In this document: positions 11,601 through 20,276 of the stretch, piece by piece
How the letters are laid out: each line of letters starts with the position of its first letter
How positions within the stretch are numbered: position 1 is the stretch's first letter
NCBI GenBank assembly: GCA_951812925.1
Contig: OX638368.1
Coordinates: 82,814,909 to 82,878,908 of the forward strand
DNA from: Calliopum simillimum
Lineage: Eukaryota; Arthropoda; Insecta; Diptera; Lauxaniidae
DNA length: 64,000 bases
Direction: 5' to 3'
Made by a program: the position numbers and the translations under genes
The notes under the pieces: generated by a model
The model's input: the letters and a program-made list of their open reading frames with translations, nothing else
The model's database searches: none
What the model was told of the DNA's origin: nothing

Positions 11601-12579
11601 TAACGCTGCAATTCATATGTTTCCCATTGACAAAAATGGTTCCTTTGATAGTTCCGATCTTAGTTGCTTGTAACGAAACTCCATTCTTCGCGACTCCAAT
11701 AACAATCGGTGTTTCCAGTATTGAGATATGATCAAAATAATCTTCGTTGTTCACCATATGATCTGTAGCGCCTGAATCTACATACCATTTCACGGAATAT
11801 GGGGATACGTTCAAAACTTTATCTTCATCTACCATGAATGTTACGCTATCAGAATCTGCCAAATTCGCTGACTTTTCTTTCTTCCACTTGTAGCAGTCTT
11901 TCTTCATGTGGCCGATTTTGCCACAGTAATGACACTTCCATTTGAACGCTGTTCTCATGGCCACACTTTCAGCTGACGGGTCTTCTGTAGTGATTTTCTT
12001 CTTTTCTTCTTCTAAAAGTCTGCTCTTTACGAAGTCCATTTCAAGCACGTCAGGATTTAAAGTTTCAATCGCCGTAACAACCGTATTAAATGAGGATGGC
12101 AACGTCAATAGTAAGTGACAAATTACGTCCAGTTTTTCCAATTTGGCTCCTGATGATTTCAGTTGTCGAATTACTCCATCAAATTTCAGAAAATGCGCTT
12201 CTAAATTATCTCCTTCACTGCATTTCATGGTAAGCAACTTTTTCCTCAGCAGAAGCTGAGTCGATATGCTTTTCTTTTGAAAAATATTTGTAAGAGCTTC
12301 CAAAACTTGAAACGCGCTCTCTTTATCTTTCACGTACTCTAGGTGCGAATCTGCAACTCTTCTAATAATCACCGACTTCGCTTTCTTGTCGTTCCTTCGG
12401 TGCTCATCGATCTTAGCAGCAACCGCTTCTGCCTGGACGATGTCTTCTACATCTTCCTTGATGTATTTCAAAAGTGAGTGCTCGTCCAAAACGGTCTCCA
12501 AACGAAACTTCCAATTATCGAAATTTCTTCCCTCGAACAACGCAATTGAGAACTTCTCTTCCGCCATTTCTGGGCCCAT
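8653..12579 (-). CDS. copia Gag-Pol polyprotein (Gag, protease, integrase, RT, RNase H)
   Basis: One 1308-residue frame with the Ty1/copia domain order. Residues 1 to about 210 are Gag. A CCHC zinc knuckle (CHYCGKIGHMKKDC) lies near 215-228, and an aspartic protease motif VDSGATDHM near 266. The integrase HHCC zinc site (HKRLGH, CESC) is near 400-430, with catalytic D-D-E in HSDVCGP (about 461), CDNGGEY (about 528) and QNGTAERMNRT (about 565). Reverse transcriptase has WVFKRK, ARLVARGFTQ and the active-site YVDDLLLIG near 998. RNase H has DADWGND and SSTEAEYIAL near 1200. No stop or frameshift interrupts it. The first ATG (12579) lies inside the primer-binding site; an ATG four codons on (MAEEKF) is an equally good start. 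Confidence 0.96.
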   Translation of the reverse strand: MGPEMAEEKFSIALFEGRNFDNWKFRLETVLDEHSLLKYIKEDVEDIVQAEAVAAKIDEHRRNDKKAKSVIIRRVADSHLEYVKDKESAFQVLEALTNIFQKKSISTQLLLRKKLLTMKCSEGDNLEAHFLKFDGVIRQLKSSGAKLEKLDVICHLLLTLPSSFNTVVTAIETLNPDVLEMDFVKSRLLEEEKKKITTEDPSAESVAMRTAFKWKCHYCGKIGHMKKDCYKWKKEKSANLADSDSVTFMVDEDKVLNVSPYSVKWYVDSGATDHMVNNEDYFDHISILETPIVIGVAKNGVSLQATKIGTIKGTIFVNGKHMNCSVNKVLFCKGLKCNLFSIRRLEEAGMKTVFAAGKVKVFKGDHVVLEGTRKFKLYEFDLEIKKNAGAYASEGCEEIDVWHKRLGHLNYNDIKRLPQMVDGIDNLNDKSNTFCESCVLGKQSRKSFKNQGKKKLTTRCLELVHSDVCGPITPCSWNGKRYIVTFIDDYSHFTSVYMISNKSEVFTRFKEYKMMSENAMNAHIARLCCDNGGEYTSEEFKSFCRLSGIKLEYTVAYTPEQNGTAERMNRTLLEKARAMIAGSGLQKFLWNEAVFCANYLTNRSPTASLNTNQTPAEIWLKKKPNLANLKVFGCIAYSHIPKVHRKKLDMKSKKLIMVGYGGNGYRLWDSQNRQILAARDVVFNENCFGNSTQMKDKCEKLSIIEVEDFTVEDLTMVDEDNEEKEIPQNNENGTEDSNSEYEDVAGNFEEIPSQEVLPLHEEQEEQMIRRSTRDRRKPVRFEGGNYLALALNAEGFVSDAPSTYAEIKVRPDANEWTKAVNIELESLEKNNTWTLTQLPEGKTLVDCKWVFKRKSDQNGNPGEYKARLVARGFTQREGFDFQETYSPVARVGTFRILLAIANKLKLIIHQMDVKTAFLNGYLKEEIYMKVPQGFQCADNLVCKLNRSLYGLKQSPRMWNERFHDFITKINFVRSQHDYCLYSRNNEGSMVYILLYVDDLLLIGSNIKEICNVKHLLQQEFEMKDLKDVSVYLGVKIERNLEKSELRISQKVFLNNLLKRFGMENCNGTDTPMEVKITLSKDPTSQLTKEPYKELIGCLMYVMLTSRPDLSVSVNYFSQFQNCATDEHWQHLKRILRYIKKTIDLELLYDGKTNEVLFGYSDADWGNDIHDRKSLTGYIFKVFGCCVSWTTKKQPTVSLSSTEAEYIALCTAACEAVSIKQILEDLNIYIDSPITLFEDNMSCIQIAEEPKEHQRMKHIDIKYNFVRELVQTKKIKIEYKSTKEQVADFFTKSLPKITFMKFREILGFI

Positions 12580-12584
12580 AACCA
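12570..12584 (-). promoter_or_regulatory. copia primer-binding site (initiator tRNA-Met)
   Basis: TGGTTATGGGCCCAG directly follows the 5' LTR on the minus strand. It is complementary to the anticodon stem-loop region of animal initiator tRNA-Met (CTGGGCCCATAACC), as in Drosophila copia, which primes from an internal tRNA site rather than the 3' end. The first ATG of gag lies within it. Confidence 0.88.
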
Positions 12585-12796
12585 GATAAAAATAAAGATG
12601 CCGAGGATTCGATTAAAGAGGAACAAACAGTTTATTTAATGAAATGTATTTCGTACAAAGTTCAGTTTGCTTCTAATGAAAAATTAGAATAAAAATTGTT
12701 TGAATAAACAAAACATTCTTAGGCTTCTATACAAAAAGTGTAGCAAGTGTTTTAGTATATAGTACATATTTAATTGTGTATATATATATTTTAACA
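12584..12796 (-). repeat. 5' LTR of the complete copia element
   Basis: This 213-bp LTR carries the transcription start region of the element. It is identical to the 3' LTR except for one extra A. It is followed outward by the duplication ATTTT (12797-12801). Confidence 0.93.
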
Positions 12797-12826
12797 ATTT
12801 TGATTTGAACTTTTTGTGTGGGGTGA

Positions 12827-12905
12827 TGAACCAATCCAGTAAAACGGTTAGCACCACTGAATTCCCCGTACCCGAATTAGGTAAGAATGACCTATCTTCC
12901 GCAAG
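12827..12905 (+). repeat. dispersed repeat, copy 2 (partner at 3033-3121)
   Basis: Inverted-orientation partner of 3033-3121, sharing CCAGTAAAACGGTTAGCACC-like and AAGAATGACCTATCTTCC-like sequence. It lies just outside the copia insertion. Confidence 0.6.
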
Positions 12906-12929
12906 ACCAAAAAAAAGGTCCCAAAAACT

Positions 12930-13060
12930 AGTACAGTGTTATCTGTCTGTCCGTGGAAATATTTTTTACCGATGAAATTTTGTACACAAGAGGGCGTGGC
13001 ATTTAAATTTTGGCCAGGCTAATGGTAATATTCTTACTAGTTTCTTTTTTGGTCAACTAA
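12930..13060 (+). repeat. shortened copy of dispersed repeat R1
   Basis: GTCTGTCCGTGGAAATATTT, GAGGGCGTGGCATTT and GGCCAGGCTAATGGTAATAT appear in the same order as in the 35985-36415 and 16960-17612 copies, but with the middle deleted. Confidence 0.55.
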
Positions 13061-14202
13061 GACTCTAGTGCTTTGTGGAATTCCTGTCAAGCTTCGGAAA
13101 GTTTGTCCTAGCCGCCTCGGCGTTATTGATCTTGCAGGTTACAAAGCTTTTAAAATGCGGGCTTGATGGTGAACATTAGCAACTTATTCATTCGCCGGTC
13201 CGTACCGTCGAAACTAAGAACTAATGTGATGACTATAGAGTTTCAGTACGCTCTTAGCTTGTAGAATTTTGGTTGATGTCAAGGGGGATACTATATGCAG
13301 ATCAGCTTTTCCCTCTTGTGAATGAATAGTTTTGATATTTCTCAAAGATTGAACAGTTTTTTAATTTTTTTCCCCAGTTTATTTAAAGAGTTCGTTCTAA
13401 ATACCTTTTTTTAAATTCAGGTGGAAATCACACAAATTTCTATAAGATTGTTCAGCTCAATTTGCCAACTTGCCAAAACTTTTAAAAAAGTCAAATCTGG
13501 CTTTTAAATAGTATGCCTCATACTTTTTGAAGTTGTCTATGGCATACCTAAATATGAAATATTTTTTATTTTTCTCATTCATTTATTGTGCAACGATACA
13601 TAAGTAAGTCCTATACGGGGAAAAAAGTAGTTCATACTACTTTATTTCCCGTGAATTTTACTAGAATTTCAAGTCAATATAAAATAAATTTAACCTTAGT
13701 GTTTCAGAAAATTCAGAATTTTCGAATAACCTTAAAGTTTAGTTATTTCAAACGAACTGACTGCACTAGAATTCGAACAATAACAAACTTGTTAGAACTC
13801 TACACGATTGACCTATACGATAGATAGGCACTATATAATTTTGTATGTATATTAATCAAATGTCTGTCCAAACATAAATATTTTTACAAGAATTAAAAAT
13901 GGTTATATATTTCTCTGGCTGACAGCATATACATCTAAGAAAATGTAGGAATTTAGAGTAAATATTACTTTATTATTTCACTATATTTTATTTGTAAACA
14001 CCACTTTACAGAACCATCAGAAAGTTCATATGTATGATTACTTTAATTTTTTACTACTCGAAAGGAGTAAAAATTATGACACTAATTTTTCTCCGTGTAA
14101 AAATATTGCATTTCATTTTGTAGAATCTTCAACATCAAAATCTATATAATTGTGTTGTTTTATAAATTGCATATTGAAATAACGCCAATTATATTCTCTT
14201 AG

Positions 14203-14775
14203 ATTCCTGATCAATCAGCAGCTGCTACAAACACTTTTAATCCAGACAATTACGAGGAGTACATCAATCCTTACGGTGCGATACCATATGGTCCATATGG
14301 TGCACCTTATCCTGCGCCAATTGGATATGCTCCACTGCAAGCTTATCCGAGTCCATATGTAATGCAGACAGGGACTGAAGGTTATTTAGTACCCACTGCT
14401 GTTACAACATCCACAAGTGACAGCAGCAGTTCGTCATCATCAACGAGCGGTGCACTTACATTCCTGACGGCACTATTTCCCAGTCTAATGGTTTCGACTG
14501 TTTTCAGAGTGATTGCCGGAATTATTTCCGCCTTGGGTGTTGTATTATTTGGTGGTGCTATTACTACCGCAGTTTGCTCGTTTACACCACTTTGTGATAT
14601 AACATTCAAGGCTGTCACATATATGAGACGTAAAGGAACTGCCGAGCGTGTTGGTAAAATTATTGCCGAAGATTTGACACCAGAAAGGGTAAAACGTGCC
14701 ACAGAATTCGTATGGAAAGCCATAAGAAAATATAAAGAACTGCAGAAATCATTTGATGAAAGTTCGACAACATGA
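14203..14775 (+). CDS. secreted/membrane protein, coding exon 2 (C-terminal part)
   Basis: Exon 2 follows the acceptor AG at 14201-14202 and encodes 190 residues in the same phase as exon 1. It has a Pro/Tyr/Gly-rich stretch (PYGAIPYGPYGAPYPAP), a serine run (about 14415-14455), and then a long hydrophobic segment (ALFPSLMVSTVFRVIAGIIS, LGVVLFGGAITTAVCSF), probably one or two membrane helices. A charged amphipathic C-terminus follows (RRKGTAERVGKIIAEDLTPE). Two closely spaced cysteines (CSFTPLC) may form a disulphide. With a signal peptide it resembles an insect cuticle- or secretion-associated membrane protein, but no family is recognised. The antisense ORF at 14382-14723 is a shadow. Confidence 0.75.
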   Translation: MPDQSAAATNTFNPDNYEEYINPYGAIPYGPYGAPYPAPIGYAPLQAYPSPYVMQTGTEGYLVPTAVTTSTSDSSSSSSSTSGALTFLTALFPSLMVSTVFRVIAGIISALGVVLFGGAITTAVCSFTPLCDITFKAVTYMRRKGTAERVGKIIAEDLTPERVKRATEFVWKAIRKYKELQKSFDESSTT

Positions 14776-14956
14776 ATTGGAATCGTTCAGAACTAAGAGG
14801 GAAATTTGATTTGTAATACACTTACATTTGTAATAATTAAGAAATATTTTTTTAAATCGTTTATAAATTGTAAAAATTTTTTTTCTTATATCAATTCTAA
14901 CTTCATATATTAGGCTTAAGAGTATTTTTGTTTTATAAATATAAAACTACTACTTA

Positions 14957-15067
14957 TTGGGGGTTATCGTGAATCAAGATTCCCGGGGAATTTTCTTAAG
15001 CTGCAATAGAGAATGCGCTGCTGTCTGAGAAAATTCCCCGGGAATCTTGATTCACGATAACCCCAAT
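14957..15067. repeat. near-perfect short foldback hairpin
   Basis: Arms of about 40 bp (TTGGGG, TTATCGTGAATCAAGATTCC, CGGGGAATTTTCT) at 14957-14997 and 15028-15066 are exact complements apart from one extra G, with a loop of about 30 bases. TTA on both sides (14954-14956; 15067-15069) could be a target duplication. It lies 180 bp after the stop codon of the 14775 gene and may be within its 3'UTR. Confidence 0.8.
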
Positions 15068-15412
15068 TATAAAAAGTACTTATTAATATAAATTAAAAAA
15101 ACTGTATACGAAGAATTATTTGTTTTTGTTTTGTAGCAGTTATTTAATACTATCATCTTGAAAGCTTTTAATTTCGAAAGGTCTATGGGTTTTTTTCGAA
15201 AATGTAAGCCCTCTTTGTATGAATGCAAAAATGACAAAACCGAAAAAAAATTCTTCGAGATATTTTGGTCATCTTCTTAAATCAAATCAGTACTCATTTG
15301 ATTGTTACTTTTAAGGTATTTATTACTACTTTCATTTTATTTAATACTTACTAGTTGGGTTAGGAATGACTTCGTTCGCAGAAAAGACAGACAGATAAAA
15401 AAACATTTAATG

Positions 15413-16653
15413 CACACCTCTCCCCACGTGTTTTAAATAAAAAGTGCTTGCACCCAAAATGTTTTTTCGGGAAAATGTGTAGAATGACTCTTTGATGAAA
15501 CATATGTATGTATATAGCTCTTTTTTCAAAGTGAAGGCACTTTTTCAAACTAGGGCCGAAAAACCCATTTTTGATGCTTAATCCGAATCTGGTCTTGAAA
15601 TTGCTCTATCACTTCTGAATTTTGAGATATTATAACCTGAAATTTTCACATGTACGGTTTTTTCACCACTTTTGACGTTATATGACAGGACCATGTAATT
15701 GTTCATCATAAAACTGGATAGAGTTTTTAAAAGTACTATTCTTTTTCTTCAAAAATCACTTTAATTTATTTCGATATCTTTGTTTTTCTCGGAAATATCG
15801 TAGCCTAAAAAAAGTTCAAAAAATACACGAAAGACGCCATTGGCAACATTGGTTGATTTATATAAAAAGTTATTAAAATGATTATGGCAAATTACAAGTG
15901 ATAATAATTACTTCTTACAGAAACATTCTTAAACATCATAATCATTTTTAACAACTTTTTATTTAAATCAACCAATTAAAAACGTCTTTCGTGCATTTTT
16001 TGAACTTTTTTTAGGGTATGATATTTCGGAGAAAAATAAAGATATCGAAATAAATTAAAGTAAGTTTTGAAGAAAAAGAAAGTGCTTTCAAAAACCCTAT
16101 CGATTTTTATGATGAACTTTTATCTGGTCCTGTCATATAACGTCAAAAGTGGTGAACAAATCGTACATGCCAAAATTTCAGGATAGAATATCTCAAAGTT
16201 CAGAAATGATAGTGCAATTTCATAACCAGATTCGGATTAAGCATCAAAAAGTACATTAGAACTGATAATTTGTGTTTCTATATATTTATCATTATTTTTT
16301 TGTACGCAAAAATTAAATTTTTTAATAAAAACTCAAAAAATTAAGTAAAAACGCTATATATCATAAACAATATTTGATGGGGTTTTTCAATTTACGGTTT
16401 TTTAATCTACAAACAGGCAGAAAACTTTCTGCATACTCTTTTTTTGTATCCGTTTTAGCCAAACATTTTTTTTTTGGTTTGAGTACAGAGTCCCGTGCTA
16501 AAAAATGGGTTTTTCGGCCCTGGTTTGAAAAAGTGCCGTTCACTTTGAAAAAAGGGCTCTATATGATTCATCTAAGAGTCATTCTACACATTTTCAAGAA
16601 AAAACATTTTGGGTGCAAGCACTTTTTATTTAAAACACGTGGGGAGAGGTGTG
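15413..16653. mobile_element. 1.24-kb foldback element with long inverted arms
   Basis: The ends read CACACCTCTCCCCACGTGTT and AACACGTGGGGAGAGGTGTG, followed inward by exact AAATAAAAAGTGCTTGCACC / GGTGCAAGCACTTTTTATTT. Pairing runs almost to the centre (about 15930), including ACTTTTGACGTTATATGACA against TGTCATATAACGTCAAAAGT. Each arm is about 500 bp with diverged patches. AATG flanks both ends (15409-15412; 16654-16657). No coding capacity. Its inner sequence is related to the element at 22600-23300. Confidence 0.85.
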
Positions 16654-16959
16654 AATGATATCACAGGCGAGTAACACGTCTAGCCAAAAATTTAATATTC
16701 ACACTGAAGCATCTTAGAAAATTTGCTATTATACAGGGTGTATCACAAACGGTTACGAAGCTTCTGGGAGGTGAGGGAGGTGTTTTTTACTTGTTTTAAA
16801 AAAAAAAATTTCTTGGATCACTCTAGCTTTTAGCTATTCATATGAACTTTTAAAGATTGCATTTTGCTTATAGGATTTAAATGATTTCACAAAGGTCTGG
16901 ACCTTTAAAGTTGATATTCAAAATTTTTTTTTCCTAATTTCTTAACTTTGGTGGCCATT

Positions 16960-17612
16960 TTAGTACAAACTAGTAAAAGTGTAATCTTTAGTCTGGCCAA
17001 ACATTAAATACCCTGCACTGCAGTATTTCGAAAATTTTGCTTATATGAAAGGTGCCACGCCCTCTTGTTCGATTTTACCTTGTTTTTGCTGGGAGCTTGT
17101 ATTTACGGTTTTAAGTATCTTAGTGAAATTTAGTTGGACTATCTCAAAAACTCTTTCAGTATAGCATTTTGAAACTTTTACTTGTATGGGAGGTGCCACG
17201 CCCTCTTGTTCGAATTTGCCTAGTTTTTGCTTAGAGCTTGCGCTAACTATTTCTAGTACTTATGTGTATTTTGGTTGCGTTGTCGTTAAAAATACTCCAA
17301 AAGTTGCATTTTGAATATATTTTTTGTATGGGCGGTAGGCGTGGCCATTGACCGATTTCGCTCATTTTCAATCCTTCGAGCTAACTTTGACGAATTAGGT
17401 GAAGTACCAAATTTCATCAAATTATCTTGCTCAGTCCTCCCGTAAAAAATATTTCCACAGACACACAGCCTGCCAGTCAGAAAAACGGACATGGCTATAT
17501 CAACTCAGGAGGTGAAGCTGATCAAGAATATATATACTTTTCCATACCTGTCACGCCTCTTACTCTGCATTACAAATGGAAGGAGAAAGTGAATATACCC
17601 TGGGAGTAGGGT
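16960..17612 (-). repeat. dispersed repeat R1, long copy
   Basis: On minus it begins TATACCCTACTCCCAGGGTA and continues with TTGTAATGCAGAGTAAGAGG, ATATATTCTTGATCAG, CACCTCCTGAGTTGATATAG and GGAAATATTTTTTACGGGA. It ends in TTTGGCCAGACTAAAG, TTACTAGTTTGTAC. The same order occurs on plus at 35985-36415. This copy has two extra internal units with GGTGCCACGCCCTCTTGTTC. Confidence 0.75.
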
Positions 17613-17614
17613 AT

Positions 17615-17867
17615 AAAAAGGTCCACTTAGTATACCCTTTTATCATTTTTTTTTTGAGTTTTCGTTAAATTTTCTTTAATTTGGCAGTACATTTGTTATA
17701 CAACACGCACGCGTTGCTCTGTCCTTTATCTACAAGAGCCTTTAAACGGATTGCTTTTAGAAAGTACAATTACAAAAAATTGGTATGACAAATGTACCGC
17801 CGAATTAAAGGAAATTAACCAAGTATTCAAAAAAATTTATAAAAGGGTGTGTTAATAGGACCTTTTT
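17615..17867. mobile_element. 253-bp MITE with about 85-bp inverted arms
   Basis: AAAAAGGTCC...ACCCTTTTAT at the left pairs with ATAAAAGGGT...GGACCTTTTT at the right. Pairing continues through TTTAATTTGGCAGTACATTT against AATGTACCGCCGAATTAAA. It is inserted exactly at the end of the R1 copy. Confidence 0.75.
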
Positions 17868-18049
17868 CGTACTAATGTGTACTAAAATTGTAATATCCAA
17901 TTTAAAGGTCCAGAACCTTGCGAAATCCTTTTGAGCCCTATTAACCAAATACACTCTTAGAAAACTCATACAATTAGCTTAAAGTTTGCTATCAAAAAAC
18001 TTTCTCTAAAACACTAGGGTGACCCAAAAAATTATTTTCTTAAAATATC

Positions 18050-18960
18050 CAGTTTACCAGCCATACTATGAAATTTTATCCGGAATCGAATACCACGAAA
18101 ATTTTAATGAGATCTCGATTATTTTTCTTTTTTTTGTGTTATTTCGCGGTTGCTTAATCTAAATCTGGTAACCGTTTTCTATGTCAGGTCTGAGGTTGGA
18201 GTTATCCTTACTTTAAAAAGCACTTCTGCTTTTTTCATGCATATGACGCTCATCCAGGCAGAAGTGTGGTATACCTTTTTACTTCTCCAATATGTAGTAT
18301 CATAACCGAGATATCTTTTATTGAAATAAATTCATCGCAACTCTATGTAAATGACTAAATTAAATTTGAATGGTATTAAGACACCGTAACATGGATGATA
18401 TCTCGGAAAGTAATTAAATTGAAATTGAAAGCTAAGGTTTAATAAGAAAGATCATGGCTAATATGTATGTATTGACATTTTTTTACACTTAGGATCATTT
18501 GAATTACAGACGTAGTAGAAAAACTATTGCCAGATTCGGAAACGAATTCGATTCCATCTAATCTATCGAAATGCAGAAAATTAATTCAATTCCAATTCCG
18601 AAAAAGCTGGATTTCAGAACGTGGTTGTATTTAACGTTTTAAGGACAATTCAAAACTTCAAAATTATCAAAATAAGAACATCGGAATAAAATAAGATAGT
18701 ATAAATTCTACCTTGATTAAGAAAAGAGGGGTCTACTTTACGTATATTTACTTTATTTCCAAGCTTTCTTAAATGTGTTGCGCATAACCCCCCCCCCCTC
18801 CCGATTTGTCTTCACGCCCCCTAGAGGAATGCGTCCCACAAGTTGAGAACCATTGCACTAAACTTAACTCAAAAAAAAAAAAAAAAATACTGATCAGCAC
18901 AGTATTAGTTTTGTTTTTCATTCAATTTCTAGTTCATTTAAGACATTTACGCACGATATT
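18050..18960. other. intergenic repeat-derived DNA, unassigned
   Basis: No gene is seen. It includes a C-run (about 18787-18800) followed by sequence near AGTTGAGAACCATTGCAC that looks like the edge of some DNA transposon, but no partner end was found. Confidence 0.4.
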
Positions 18961-18967
18961 GAACTGA

Positions 18968-19162
18968 CCCAGTGTGCCAGACGGTTCATATCTTCGCTTT
19001 TTTACCCGTTACGGATCCGTTACTTATCCGTTTGCGGTAGAAATTCCAAAAAAAAAAAAAAACGATTCGCTTTTTTTTTTGGGAATCTCTCCCGCCAACG
19101 GATCAGTAACGGATCCGTAACGGATAAAAAAGCGGAGATTTGAACCGTCTGGCACACTAGGG
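18968..19162. mobile_element. 195-bp MITE, CCCAGTGTGCC family, long form
   Basis: The left arm CCCAGTGTGCCAGACGGTTC, ATATCTTCGC, CGTTACGGATCCGTTA pairs with the right arm TAACGGATCCGTAACGG, AAGCGGAGATTTGAACCG, TCTGGCACACTAGGG. The centre is A- and T-runs. A 72-bp relative lies at 43026-43097. Confidence 0.8.
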
Positions 19163-19604
19163 AAGCATTTGTTAAATAAAAATCGGATAGAAAATATAAC
19201 GTATCTTGAAACGAAATGTCTTCAAACTCAAAATAAAATTCTTGTGAAGACAAGGGATTTCAGTCCCGAGATTCCGGGACTCCGGCCTTTTTGCAGTCCC
19301 GAAAATCTCTGGATTAGTTGATACGAATCCCGGGATTTCTTCTTTAAAACTGTTTTTTAAAGCAATAGAATTCTTTTAATTTTTAATAAATCCAAACAAT
19401 ATTTATGAACAAAACTATAGCTTCTGTGAAGCTCCATTTTTAAATCTTATAGAATTAGAGATAAAACGTAACCTCTCTAGATTTGAAAGTGAAACTTCTA
19501 GCGAAATTGAGGGCAAAAGCCATACAATTAAAGTGAATACAGCAACAAACTTGAAAGAAAAATTAAATCTAGTTTTGAATATCAAAAAAAATTGTTTTCC
19601 AGAA

Positions 19605-19770
19605 AGTCTAATAATTGTGTCTTTAAATATCAAAACTGCCTAAGTCCCTCACTGATATGAAAGCAAAATAAAATAAATTTCGTTAACTTGATTTTAATTT
19701 ATTTTATTTTGCGTACTTATCGGAGAGGAACTTAGGCAGTTTTGATATTTAACGACACAATTTATCCGAC
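19605..19770. mobile_element. about 165-bp palindromic MITE
   Basis: AATTGTGTC, TTAAATATCAAAACTGCCTA at 19613-19642 pairs with TAGGCAGTTTTGATATTTAA, GACACAATT near 19733-19762. The inner part also pairs (AAAATAAAATAAATT against AATTTATTTTATTTT). Extension outwards is weak. Confidence 0.7.
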
Positions 19771-19979
19771 GTTTTAATGAAAGAAATTGATATATTTTGT
19801 AATGGCGGTCATAGGGGTTATTTCCCCCAAAAAACTTTTAGTTATCTTTCTTTAATTCAACCAACAAGTTTTGAGTCAGAAAAATGCTGCTCGTATGCTA
19901 TAACCTGCAATAAATTTAGATCTAGATTAGATGACAAAACAATAAATGCTTTGATTTTCCCAAAAACATATTTTAATAA

Positions 19980-20265
19980 CACAGGCCCACAAAAAAAAAG
20001 TACCCTGCGCGAAAGATCAGACCACCTGAACTTAATGTTTTCGGGGTCGCTATATCCGAATATGGTGCCAGAATAGCGAAGTTGGTTCGCGTTTTTCCAG
20101 AAACCAGGAAAAATCTCTAATTTTTAGCATTATTGTTGATTTCTGAAAAAACGCGAACCAAGTTCGCTATTCTGGCACCATATTCGGACTCAGCGACCCT
20201 AAAAACATAAAGTTCAGGTGGTCTGATCTTTCGCGCATCGTATTTTTTTTTTTTGTGGGCCTGTG
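19980..20265. mobile_element. 286-bp foldback MITE with TAATAA duplication
   Basis: CACAGGCCCAC and GTGGGCCTGTG are the ends. About 120 bp of each arm pair nearly perfectly (GAAAGATCAGACCACCTGAA; GAATATGGTGCCAGAATAGC; TTGGTTCGCGTTTTT). TAATAA at 19974-19979 and 20266-20271 is a plausible target duplication. It ends about 10 bp before the truncated LINE copy at 20277. Confidence 0.85.
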
Positions 20266-20276
20266 TAATAATAATT

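Larger units (their letters stand above)
8430..12796 (-). mobile_element. copia-like: complete Ty1/copia LTR retrotransposon
   Basis: This is a 4367-bp element inserted antisense in the intron of the 6572-14775 gene. It has two near-identical LTRs, the 5-bp duplication ATTTT on both sides (8425-8429; 12797-12801), a primer-binding site matching the anticodon region of initiator tRNA-Met, one uninterrupted gag-pol frame, and a purine-rich tract (GGGCAGGGG, minus strand, at about 8642-8653) next to the 3' LTR. Every expected part is present, so it is probably young and may be autonomous. Confidence 0.95.
6830..14202 (+). other. 7.4-kb intron loaded with repeats
   Basis: It starts GTAAGTA and ends TATTCTCTTAG, with phase 0 on both sides. 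It contains a partial dispersed repeat (7098-7200), a tandem/inverted array (7560-8230), a complete copia element in antisense (8430-12796), and further repeat copies (12827-13060). About 13065-14202 holds no recognisable feature except a small hairpin near 13614-13653. Confidence 0.7.
16805..18045. mobile_element. older inverted-repeat element with nested insertions
   Basis: The arm at about 16805-16940 (GATCACTCTAG, CACAAAGGTCTGGACCTTTA) pairs with 17890-18045 (TTTAAAGGTCCAGAACCTTG, CTAGGGTGACCC). Between the arms lie an R1 repeat (16960-17612) and a MITE (17615-17867). Pairing is imperfect, so this is an old element carrying later insertions. Confidence 0.45.

Noticed and set aside
8904..12589. 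Short ORFs on both strands inside the copia element
   Set aside because: Alternative-frame shadows of the 1308-residue polyprotein.
15360..16658. ORFs of 60-94 residues sharing words on opposite strands
   Set aside because: They mirror each other because they lie in the arms of the foldback element.
19258..19335. GTCCCG/CGGGAC-rich stretch resembling a transposon end or regulatory palindrome
   Set aside because: Short words only; no paired terminus or partner copy found in the window.
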